Source of the DNA: Welwitschia mirabilis
Taxonomy: Eukaryota > Gnetophyta > Gnetopsida > Welwitschiales
DNA length: 64,000 bases
Direction of reading: 5' to 3'
Assembly: GCA_051453625.1 (NCBI GenBank)
Contig: JBOZIK010000001.1
Coordinates: 261,481,981-261,545,980 of the forward strand
Made by a program: the position numbers and the translations under genes. Each line of letters starts with the position of its first letter. Position 1 is the first letter of the stretch. The notes under the pieces are model-generated. The model was not told the DNA's origin, made no database searches, and saw only the letters and a program-made list of their open reading frames with translations. This document shows positions 12,886 to 22,664 of this stretch, one piece after another.

Positions 12886-12985
12886 NNNNNNNNNNNNNNN
12901 NNNNNNNNNNNNNNNNNNNNNNNNNNNNNNNNNNNNNNNNNNNNNNNNNNNNNNNNNNNNNNNNNNNNNNNNNNNNNNNNNNNNN
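12886..12985. other. assembly gap, 100 N
   Basis: A run of exactly 100 N. The flanking reading frames that run through it are artefacts. The right flank repeats sequence already seen from 11,762. Confidence 1.
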
Positions 12986-13800
12986 AAGAAAAGGAGGATG
13001 AACTGGGGAAATGAAACCTTCAAATAGAACATGATTCACTAATAAGCATATTATTTTATCACTATATTTTACATGTACATATATCAAAACTAAGTTTCAT
13101 TTCATAATATCATTTAATCATTAATAGTTCTTTCTATGTTGGTTTTGATAATGTTAAAGATTCTTCATGAGAAGAGTAAAGAATATCTGATACTATTCTA
13201 AGTAATAATAGATAGATGTTTAAGAGTAGGTACTTCATTATTTTTTTTGTTTTCATTAATTAGATATTTTATAATGTGTAGGAGAAGGTGGTGCTAGCTT
13301 TAATTTCACAAAAAGAGAAAAAGAAAATGCCTTGATCTAGTCAAAATTTAGCCTAATGAGAAGATACAATTGAGATGGAATGAGAAAGGCAAATTGATTG
13401 GTCTAAATAGAGAAAAAATATCATCCTACTTTGGGAAATAGTAAGGGATAATAGAATTGCACCAAAAAATTATAAGAATTGGAGGGCATTACCTAAGCAT
13501 TTTAAAATTGATTGATGAAACATGATCAAGGTATGTAATTATTCAATAATTATTACACACATGTAACTTGTAATTATTACATTCCACTTTAACACATGTC
13601 AAACATATAACAAAAATTTGAAGTGTCTAAAGAGAATAAGAACTTCATATTTAAAAAGATGGATAGAAAATGATGTGATTGAAAAAATAAAGTGGCAAGG
13701 GACTTTTATGATGCTTATGATAATGATGCAGATAGGCTTGCACATGTTCCTGAGGGGTTCAACTACAACAATGGCAAGACATTGTGGCATAATTTAGTTA
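12986..13800 (+). pseudogene. TNPA-like (Transposase_24) gene, copy 2, degraded
   Basis: This is a diverged repeat of 11,762-12,540, in the same order. The exon-like segment at about 13,282-13,530 contains NEKGKLIGLNREK-like and KNYKNWRALPKHF-like frames, and the next segment (about 13,680-13,790) gives DADRLAHVPEGF. Trp at 13,480-13,482 is intact where copy 1 has a stop, but copy 1 is better elsewhere. Both copies are dead. The 5' part is lost in the gap immediately upstream. Confidence 0.75.
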
Positions 13801-13840
13801 TAGTAATCTTGGGCTTCTTCTAGTTTATTTTACTATGCAT

Positions 13841-14034
13841 GGTAAACTATTATTTCATCTAGATGTTCATTTAGTTTAGACTAGAGANNNNNNNNNNNNN
13901 NNNNNNNNNNNNNNNNNNNNNNNNNNNNNNNNNNNNNNNNNNNNNNNNNNNNNNNNNNNNNNNNNNNNNNNNNNNNNNNNNNNNNNNGGTAAACTATTAT
14001 TTCCTCTAGATGTTCATTTAGTTTAGACTAGAGA
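13841..14034. other. assembly gap (13,888-13,987) with duplicated 47-base flanks
   Basis: The 47 bases before the gap (13,841-13,887) and the 47 bases after it (13,988-14,034) are the same apart from one A/C difference. This is what a scaffolder leaves when two contig ends overlap but were not merged, so the 100 N and one flank are probably false sequence. Confidence 0.9.
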
Positions 14035-14703
14035 GACTAAATTGTGTTTTTTAGCTTAGTATTACACAAGTGCAATAAGGATTGTAAAGGGAGTCACATA
14101 TCACTTTCCTTAATACTAGTTATTCCTACTATTATTTACTTGATATTATTACAAAAATCACTCATACATTCATTTAAAATCTTATACAGCTATGCTACTA
14201 ATTCAAATAAAGAGTTCTTGTGATTCTTAAATTTCATCATAAGGAAATGCAAAATCCTAAGAACTTGCATGTTCTACTTAATTTTTTCTTCCTTTCCATT
14301 AAGAAATGCCTTATTTTCTCTCTCTTGGTCATTAAAATTCTAAAAATTACTGCCAAAGTATTACTAATAGATTAAATATTTGATTCTTTCTATTTAATTT
14401 TTTTTTGCAATTGCTGAAAGAGTAACATAAAGCAACATGCATAACCATGTATTAAGTTGAGATACATGACCTTCTATAGGTTAGCATTCCCTTTAAACAA
14501 GTCATAGTACTATAGTCCATGCACCTCCAAATTTTTCATACTAAATGGTACCATTTACAACTTATAAAGATTTCATTAATTTAGACATCATCTCTATAGT
14601 TGATGTAGCTTCTTTAGGAAATTTAAAACCATTTTATTTTCCCCTTCTATTTCCTGTATGGAGGTACACTACCTCATGATGTAACTTACTCTTAAAAAAT
14701 ATA
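14035..14703. other. AT-rich DNA without recognised feature
   Basis: No coding trace, terminal repeat or simple repeat of note was seen. By position it is inside the CACTA element whose right end is at 18,108. Confidence 0.4.
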
Positions 14704-15960
14704 TTAAAGGCTTTCATAGAGTGCAAGGATGTTTTTTTTCTTATTTTCAAGTTCTATTGATTCTTTCATGTTTTTACATGTTAGTTGGTGTTTTATACAT
14801 GACATGGAGTATCTTATTGTAAGGATGCATGAAGGAAGAGGTCCCATATCAATAAAGTTTCTATAGACTACATCAATGATGAAGGTATCAATGTGTGTAG
14901 GTTTTTCTTTGAGCATGTCTAGAACTTTTCCTAGTTTAAAGAACCTAGAGATATTGTAGTAATTAGTAAGCTTTAATGATGTGTCACCTATGTGAAAGGC
15001 TACATCATCCATAGTAAAGTTCTTCATCTTTGCTTTGGTTTCTACTATGTTTTCTAGCACAAGTGTTTTGGTTATTATTAGATTTCCATGTTTGTAAAAT
15101 TATTATGAGTTCAGATGAGTTATGCTTACTATCAAATTTATCTTTATTGATTTTACTTAGTTTATTAATCATTCGACTCCACCTTAAAATGCCTATAGAT
15201 CTCTCCTTCAAGACTCCCTAGGTATTGGAATAGTGTAGGACTTCAATGCTAGTTAAATTAAAGTCTACAAAGTGGGTGAAGGAAACCATGTAATAATCTT
15301 TAGGTGGCTGGTTTGTAGTGATTAAGATAAAGTATATTTGATTCAAATGGATGTCTAGGAAATCATAGTTGTTCCACATAGTATGTGCTCCTTCCACTTC
15401 CTCAAGCTTTAACTTATGACCCTAAATTTTAAAGCTGAAGGACCTTATAATACCTACATTTAAAATCATCAATCCATATGTATTCCCTTCTTCCACTATT
15501 AAATTTTAGTTTCTAGAAGATTTACCATTTATAAGAAGGGCTTCTAGATTTCACAATGGCTTTTTTCTTTTATTCAAACTTTTTCTCAGTTTAGTTTGAT
15601 TTTCCTTATATTATTTTCCAATGATGATGATTATTTCATTATAGGAAGAGAAAATAAGACTAGAATTAAGGCCATCCTATTGATATGGAAGCCATCATAT
15701 CTATCAAGTGCCTTGTAATAGTAAAGATATGGGTAATAGAAGAAACTGTCAATCTGATCCTTCACTTAAAACTTGTATGTCAAACTCTATTTCACTAGAA
15801 TTAGTCAATTTATTTCCTCTTGCTAAGAATTCTTTCTCTGTTGCACTCCATTCTAGGTGAGTAAAAAAGGTTCATCCAAATTGCTATAGACATTGACAAT
15901 AACATTTTTGTTGGAGAAACTACTTATGATTGGGTTAGGAAGTTCTTCATTGATTAAAAT
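14704..15960 (-). pseudogene. unidentified protein-coding remnant
   Basis: On the minus strand a series of overlapping frames looks like one gene broken by a few stops and frameshifts. The best part is an open 118-codon frame (15,060 down to 14,704) containing DVAFHIGDTSLKL, LDMLKEKPTHIDTF and YRNFIDMGPLPSC. It is preceded in another frame by ERSIGILRWSRMINKLSKIN (about 15,205-15,145) and farther upstream by HLNQIYFILITTNQPPKDYY and YYKALDRYDGFHINRMALI. Amino-acid composition is protein-like. I do not recognise the family. Its position between the TNPA-like genes and the CACTA 3' end suggests either captured host sequence or another transposon nested in this one. Confidence 0.45.
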
Positions 15961-16228
15961 TACATTTTTTAAAAATTGAATTAATCAAAATTATTATTGA
16001 ATGATTCTCATCTCCACCATCATTTATCTCTTGATAAGAAAGTCTACCCCTGACTTTTTATTAAAGAAATTTCCATATTTTTTGGTCCTTGAAGAGACAT
16101 CTATCATAGAAATAATTAATTAGAAGAAAATAATAATAATTTGCAGGCTAATAACTATTCAAGATAAAAGAATTGACTATTTTATTTTTTATTTTATAAC
16201 AGGGATTAATACTGTTAACATTGATTAT

Positions 16229-16757
16229 GTGAATCAAGGACATGAAGCCAAGAGAATGTTCCTCATGAAGAATGGCATGTCTCTCCATCAGACTCACAGG
16301 AGCTTTTTTATCATATTAGAAGCCTTAGGTAAAGAGTATATGTTTTTTTATGTTATGATAAAAGTTCTTAATAGGTTTTTTTCTAATCTAACATGGAATG
16401 TTATGCAAGTTCTTTGATAAGGTAGCAATGGTAAAGAAAGGGGAATAGAACATAAAGGAGAGGAATCCCTAGTAGCTCTGCATAGTCACCTAAGTGGAGG
16501 AAACAAATCTTGTTATGAAACTAATAGAAGAGTGGCTATGTTGCTTAATATATGACATAGGTCTTACCCAAGGATACACATTCTTTATAAATCAAGGAGT
16601 AACCCTAAACAGAAAACTTAGGTTTCATTTCATTCTACATTCTATAACTCTTATTACCCCCACTTCTCTAGCAATGATCTTCCTCTCCCCAGTCTATGAT
16701 AGAGTTATTGATAAGTTTACAGTTCTTATTGAGGCCATTGTCATGAATATAAAATAA
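16229..16757 (+). pseudogene. unidentified coding-like remnant
   Basis: Two plus-strand open frames (16,229-16,417 and 16,494-16,757) and a third-frame stretch between them (ESLVALHSHLSGGNKSCYE) look protein-like, with less AT bias than their surroundings. Motifs such as VNQGHEAKRMFLMKNGMSLH and DRVIDKFTVLIEAIVMN do not match a family I can name. It could be part of the same captured or nested element as the minus-strand remnant next to it. Low confidence that it was ever a gene in this orientation. Confidence 0.25.
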
Positions 16758-17754
16758 GGTAAAATTTTCTTAACCATTTAGATGAGATGCAAAATATGTT
16801 CTTTTAGAGAGATGATTTGGATCATAATTTCTCTATTATAAATAACACAAAAAATGGTATTAAAATAAGAATATTCAAAGAATGATGCTTATCATGCTAT
16901 AGATGCAACTAGGAACATGTTTCAAGTAAATATCACTTCTTTCCTAATTTACCAAATTAAAGAGAATCATAAATTATAGCACATGTAGTAATAATAGTTA
17001 ATGTTTCAATTATTTCTTTTTAGAATACATGTGTTTCTTTATTAAGGGATTTGAATGATATTTAGTAAATTCAAACAAATGACTATAGTTGCATCTCTTA
17101 TCAAGTTCTATGATGTGAATGAAGTTATAGCACTATTAAAAAATGATGATTTTGGTAATATTGTCCTTCAATAATTAGTCAAACAACTTAAGGTATTTAG
17201 ATGTAAAATATATTTTGAATTATGTTTTTAGATAGGACACTAATATAAAATTTTTTGCTCATGCTTTCGCTCCTATGCTTCCACTTAGTGCTTCATTTTA
17301 CATAGTGTTGGACCATGAGCTGTGCACTACATTTTCATGTGTCACCTTATGAACTAAGGTTGTTCCAGCATTTTTAATGAAGTTATATTGCTTCAGTAAT
17401 GATAATTCCACCACTAATAATCTTTAAAGTTTTATAAATATCTAGAACAACATTCCTACTTCTAAGATCAAATGTTATGCATAAAGTATACTATTTTATT
17501 AATTCATACATAAAATGCAATACTAGTATCTCTATCAAATACCAACTACCTATAAGATTGTCTATAAAAAAGTTTGTGTTTTCTTCCCTTTTTATTTAGT
17601 TTGATATAACTTTACAAAACCTGAAAAAGTATTGCTACTTCATGCTTTTTGCATGCCAAGGTTATGTAGCCTAGTAGTGGTTATGTACAAGGAGAGATTG
17701 TGCCTCTTTCTAAGCTTCATATAATAAAATTTTGTTGTAAATTTTTCCCCAAGT
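16758..17754. other. AT-rich DNA without recognised feature
   Basis: No coding or terminal-repeat signal. It is the internal flank of the CACTA subterminal block. Confidence 0.4.
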
Positions 17755-18108
17755 TGTACCTTTTAAGAATTTTCTTTGGTAAAATACCTTAAAAGGCTTC
17801 TGAGTCATTTCTTTGATAAGATGCCTCACAAGACTTTTAAGGCATCTTTTATGAGAAATACCTTAAAATTATTTTGGTAAAATGCCTCAAAATCCTTATA
17901 AGGCATTTCTCAAAAAAAATGCCTTGAAAGACCTTTTAAAGTGTTTTTATTTAAATGTCTTAGAAATGCCTTAAAATCATGTAGGCTTTTTAAGGTGATG
18001 ATATTTAAGGCGCTCTATGAAGAAAATACCTTAAAAGCATTTAAGGAATTTTTTAAGGCCTTATAAGGTGTTTTACAAATGCCTTAAAAGCCTATACTTC
18101 TTATTGTG
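17755..18108 (+). mobile_element. CACTA 3' end: subterminal repeats and terminal inverted repeat
   Basis: About ten copies of a short motif related to ATGCCTTAAAAGGCAT, in both orientations, are packed into 350 bases (for example 17,790, 17,822-17,845, 17,884-17,910, 18,040-18,090). The block ends in GCCTATACTTCTTATTGTG at 18,108, a diverged form of the usual CACTA right end (...TTCTTGTAGTG). Subterminal repeats like these are where the TNPA-type protein binds. Orientation agrees with the plus-strand transposase upstream, so the element probably runs from about 5.4 kb to 18,108. A related terminus lies at 45,735-45,830. Confidence 0.75.
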
Positions 18109-18189
18109 AAAAATTGGAAAAGAACCAACTAATGTCATTAAGGATTTTACCTCAAATTTAGACAAATACACTTAGATTACCTTAGATGC

Positions 18190-18835
18190 AAAGATGGCAA
18201 TAGAAAAAAGTATAATTATAGTTTCAACGTTTGATTTATGTGAAGACAACTATCATTTAATAAAAGATTATCCTTTATTACCAACCTATAAGAAAGAGAT
18301 TTATGAAGAAGTATGTGCTTTTAATCAAAGAGCTTCAAACTTTGAAAATTAAAATTAAAACCAAAATCAAAGTCAATACCAAAATTAAAACAATTTTCAA
18401 CATAGGGTAAATGGACAATCAAATTTTAAAAACTTTTAAGAAAATCATCCTAATTTCCAACCATTTCAAAAAAGATTTGAGAATGAAAATTTCCAACCAA
18501 ACAACTCTAATAATCAAGCAAGCATATCGAACTCACAAAATCAAAGTGATTCACTTAGAAATTTCATTGATGAATTGACAATGACCTAAGAGGAAAAAAA
18601 ATTCTAAAATTAAAAATCTTGTAAGTATTTTACAACAAACTATGTTTGCTAATCAAGGACCATAAGGATCACTTGCAATACAACCTCTACCAAATCCTAA
18701 TGAAGTCAAGAAATATTGTAAGGTTATAATAAGAAATGGAAATAAGATAACGCCTCTTACTCATGAGGCTTTAACATCATAAAGTGATAAAAATGATGTG
18801 GAAGAAGAGGATATATAAATTTTAGCAAATCATTA
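18190..18835 (+). pseudogene. gypsy (Athila-type) gag, 3' part with knuckle remnant
   Basis: The frame from about 18,231 reads FDLCEDNYHLIKDYPLL, a decayed form of the CX2CX4HX4C zinc knuckle of Athila gag proteins (second and third Cys lost). It is followed by an Asn/Gln/Phe-rich segment (NHPNFQPFQKRFENENFQ-like, after repairing nothing but ignoring stops) typical of the region between knuckle and protease in Athila elements. Gag sequence upstream of 18,109 is absent because the CACTA 3' end abuts here; this suggests the CACTA inserted into, or recombined with, the gag. Many TAA/TAG stops occur at Gln positions. Confidence 0.75.
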
Positions 18836-19545
18836 ATTACCTTCTCTTTTAAACAATAAAACAAAAAATCCTTATTAAGAAAAAGGTAAGAAACTTGCTT
18901 CCCCTTAGATTGATAAATTGAACACTGATCCTACATTTGATGAACATCTTAAAGTTTTAATACAAAATGTAAGCATAAATTTACAATTTTGGAAACTTTT
19001 ACAAGAGAATCATAAATATTCTAAGTTGTGAAAATATTTGATTAAGAAGAAATATAAATGATCCATACCTATTTTAGTTTTCCTAGCCCAATTCATAAAT
19101 AACTCATCTTACAAAAATATTCAAAGTTTAAGGATCTAGTGAAACAACTATTAGTGTTACTTTGAAAGGGGACAGAAGAATAAAAAAATCCTTGATTGAT
19201 ATAGGAGCAAGTGTCAACATTATGCCCTTCCACATTTGTCAATTACTTAGGTTGGAAAGTAGAATTTAGCCTATAAGGATTGTATTAGAATTAGTAGATA
19301 CATCAATTAAGAAACCTTTAGACATGATTAAAGGTTTTGTGATTCAAATAGAAGAAGCATTATACCCTATTAATATGGTTATGATTAAAGTTAAATGTAA
19401 CGATGGTTATTCATTATTTCTAGGTAGAGCTTTTTGTGCAATAGTAAATTATATTAGAGATACCAAAACAGGAATAATGGAATGTTATTCAGGGAATAAA
19501 AAGTTCATAATAAAAGTGTTTAATACTATTAAAAAAATTAGGTGA
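18836..19545 (+). pseudogene. gypsy (Athila-type) linker and aspartic protease
   Basis: The linker (about 18,930-19,130) has the LKVLIQNVSINLQF-type segment found before Athila protease. The protease active-site region reads SLIDIGASVNIMPFHIC, with the catalytic Asp codon at 19,198-19,200 (D-I-G-A in place of D-[ST]-G-A). It continues through a stop at 19,267 into a 73-codon open frame (19,324-19,545) with DMIKGFVIQIEEALYPIN and FLGRAFCAI, the equivalent of the family's flap and ILGRPFLA segment. The enzyme would process the polyprotein; this copy is broken. Confidence 0.8.
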
Positions 19546-20040
19546 TAATTTAAATATTGAAGAAGAGATTAAATCAAGTTTAGTTCTACAACATTATCCA
19601 CCTGAATAAAGATGATCAATTCTTTATGAGCCATGTTTATTTGATGATCAACGTGAAGTAGATAAATTAAAAGCTTTTGATGATGATTAGCTTGATTTTA
19701 ACCACTTAGAAACTAATTCTTTTAATTAAGAGAGTAGAAAGACTGAATTCGTTAATAGTGTAAAAGTTCAAGATTTGATCAAAACTAAGATTTCTTATTT
19801 TGAGGATGGTCATCCACTCCTGTTGTTAAGATGACAGTCTGAGATAACAATGAATTTTCATGAAAATTTAATAGAAAATAAAAATATGAATTTAAATTTG
19901 AATCTGAAACCTTTACCTGGTGGACTAACATATATCTTTTTGTGCAAGGATCAGAACAAACCTTTGATAATAAGCGAAAATCTATTCCCTTAATAAGAAT
20001 CAAGCTTAATATTATTTTTGAAATCTAAGGTAAATGAATT
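19546..20040 (+). pseudogene. gypsy linker between protease and reverse transcriptase
   Basis: The stretch is degraded but lies between the protease and the start of RT as in Athila/Tat elements. Short frames such as LNLNLKPLPGGLTYIF (about 19,890-19,940) match the segment that precedes RT in these elements (family pattern 'LELKPLPDHLKYAFL'). Stops are frequent. Confidence 0.55.
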
Positions 20041-20975
20041 ACTTGAAATCATAAATATTTAACATCCATTCCTACCTCAATTGTTAAACATAAAATCTTT
20101 CTTGAGGATAATACAAAACCTATTAGGAAACCTCAACATAGACTTAATCTAGCCCTTCATAAACTTGTAAAAGATGAAATCATTAAATTAATAGATGTTG
20201 TAATTAATTACACTATAGCTAATAGAGAGTGAATTAGCCCTTTAATGATAGTAGCTAAGAAAGATGGAAAATAGAGGATGTGTATTGATTTTAAAAAATT
20301 AAATGGAGTAGCTAAAAAAGATCATTGTCCTTTGCCTTATCTTACTTAGATACTTAATAGAATAAATGGACATGGTTTTTATTATTTTCTTCATGAATAC
20401 ATAGTTACAATCAAGTTAGTATTACTAGTAAGGATCAGGCTAAAACTACTTTCACTTTACTGTTTGGTATTTTTGCTTTTAGATAGATGCCTTTTGGACT
20501 TTGCAATACTCCTTTTACTTTTAAATGTGCAATGATGGGTATCTTTTCTAATATGTTCGAGGATTCAATAGAAATATTTATGGATGAATTCTTTATATAT
20601 GGGAAAATCTTTAAGCAAATCTTAGAAAGACTAGAGAAAGTCCTTGATAAATGCATTTCTAATGGCCTATATTTGAGTTGGAATAAAAGTTTATTTTTAG
20701 TTAATAGTTGAATTGTTTTAGGTCATATTATTTCAAAATAAGTAATTAGTATGGACCTTAAAAATATTTGTATTATTTAAAACCTAACTCCCCCAACTAA
20801 TGTAAAATAAGTTTAATCCTTTCTTAGTCATTATAGTTTTTTATCATCAGTTTATTTAAGATTATGCAAAATTTATAAACCTCTTTACTCATTACTTAAA
20901 AAAAAGATAAATTTGATCAGAATGAATCTTATTAGCTTTCTTTTAATAAAATTAAATATAAACTCTCTTATGATC
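20041..20975 (+). pseudogene. gypsy (Athila-type) reverse transcriptase
   Basis: RT motifs appear in order, broken by stops. SPLMIVAKKDGK is followed by TAG (20,272-20,274) where Trp is expected, then RMCIDFKKLN. KKDHCPLPYLT is followed by TAG (20,347-20,349) for Gln, then ILNRINGHGFYYFL. MPFGLCNTPFTFKCAMMGIF starts at 20,487 and leads to SIEIFMDEFFIYGK. The catalytic FVDD-type box is changed (FMDE). Downstream is the FLSHYSFL-type connection segment (about 20,820). The enzyme would copy the element's RNA to DNA; it cannot work here. Confidence 0.9.
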
Positions 20976-21400
20976 CTATTGTAATGGTACCTAATTGGGA
21001 AAAAGATTTTGAGTTAACCTATAATACTAGTAATTTTTCCATGGATGGGGTACTTGATCAAAAATATGAAAATGATTTTAAGGTTATGTCTTATCATATT
21101 AAAAGTATATCTAAAACTCAAATGAATTATACTACTACAGAGAAAGAAATGTTTGCAATTATCTTTTTCCTTGATGTGCTGAGATATTCTCTTTTAGGAT
21201 TTTATACAAATGTTTATTTTGACCATGCTGCAATTTGATACCTTATGATTGAAAAAGATTCAAGTGCTAGATTAATTAGATGAATCCTCCACATTCAAGA
21301 ATTCAATTGGACCATCATTGATAAAGTAAAAAGGCATAATAGTATTGTTAATCATTTATTTCATCTTTATTTCCCTCTTGATGATATTTTAATTGATGGT
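20976..21400 (+). pseudogene. gypsy RNase H domain
   Basis: An open 84-codon frame (20,984-21,238) starts PNWEKDFELTYNTSNFSMDG and contains the family's TTTEKEMFAIIF block and YTNVYFDHAAI. The first catalytic Asp (family 'CDAS') has become Asn (YNTS), so the site is damaged even where the frame is open. The frame continues degraded with EFNWTIIDKVKRHNSIVNH (about 21,300-21,355), the usual end of the domain. Confidence 0.85.
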
Positions 21401-22664
21401 TCTTTTTTGGATGAACAACATTTTGCTATATCTTCTACTCATCCTCCTCTTTGATATGCTAATATTGTTAATTACCTTGTTGTTATGAAAAAATCATATC
21501 ATTAAATTTATAATCAAAGAAAATCCTTTCTTTATAAAATAGATAATTATGAATGGATAGAGTTAAATCTTTATCGCAGGTGTAAAGACCAAATTATGTA
21601 GAAATGTATGTCTGATTGGAAAAAATATGTCATCCTTCATCTTGTCATGGTGGTGTTTGTGGAGGTTATTTTAGTGGATAGAAAATCACTATAAAAATTC
21701 TTCACTCTGGTTTTTATTGGTCCACTCTTTTTCAAGATTCTTTTGATCTTGCTATAAGATGTAATTCTTATTAGTGGTATGATAGTGTTATTCATGCTTA
21801 ATAGATGCCCCTTAAATCCATTATTGAATGTGAACCTTTTGATTATTAGGGAATTAATTAAATAGTCCCTATTAACCTACCTTCAATAATAAGAATTATA
21901 TTTTAGTGACTATCAATTATGTTACTAAATGAATTAAAGCTATTTCTACTTTTATGAAGGATGATCATATTATTTGTGCTTTTCTTGGTACTCATATTTT
22001 TTAATGTTTTAATTTTTCTAGGATTATCATTAGTGACCAGGGAACTCATTTTATAAATCAACTTTTTAGGAAACTTCTTTTATTCATTGGAATAGAACAT
22101 AGAGTATCTTGTGCTTATCATCCACATACCAATGGTTAAGCTAAAAATGCAAATAGAGAAATTAATAAAAGGGTAAAAATTTGTCTCTTTTAATAAGAAA
22201 TTTTGGGCTTTTAAGCTTAACGATGTTCTTTGGACTTATCGTACTACTTGGTATAATTCTCTTGGTTTTTCACCTTATGAAATTATATATGGAAAAGTTT
22301 GTATTTTGCCTATGGATATGTGTTAAAACTCTTATCATGATTCCCATTAACTTAATCTTATAGAACTTTATGAAAATTTGTCTTACTATACTACTTAATT
22401 AACGTAATCATGTTATACATTATCAATTAATTCATAAAGCCCAAATTAAGTTCAAACATAATAGAAATTTAATTCATAAAAATTTTAAACCTAATAAAAT
22501 TATCTTTTCATATAATACTAGAGTACATATTTTAAATAATAAGTTGACCTCTAAATGATTAGGTTCCTATCTTATAGAAAAAGTGCATTCTAATGGCTCT
22601 ATTAAGATTTTCAACTTAGAAACTAAGAAGATTCAGAAAGTTAATGGACAAAGGTTGAAACTAT
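21401..22664 (+). pseudogene. gypsy (Athila-type) integrase
   Basis: The zinc-finger region leads to CHPSSCHGGVCGGYFSG (about 21,632) and LHSGFYWSTLFQDSF. The core has FDY-stop-GIN, where the family has W and the catalytic Asp, then ISDQGTHFINQLF (about 22,030; second Asp kept). CAYHPHTNG is followed by TAA at 22,137-22,139 (Gln expected) and then AKNANREI, where the catalytic Glu is lost. Next come LNDVLWTYRTTWYNSLGFSP and YGKVCILPMDM (near 22,300). The C-terminal GPY/F-like module (22,495-22,664) ends KKIQKVNGQRLKL, then a stop. It would insert the cDNA; this copy is inactive. Confidence 0.9.

Noticed and set aside
12829-13087. Two open frames spanning the run of N
   Set aside because: They exist only because the N gap was translated as unknown residues.
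17755-18108. CRISPR-like array
   Set aside because: The repeats are short, in both orientations, irregularly spaced and diverged, and the setting is a plant transposon terminus.
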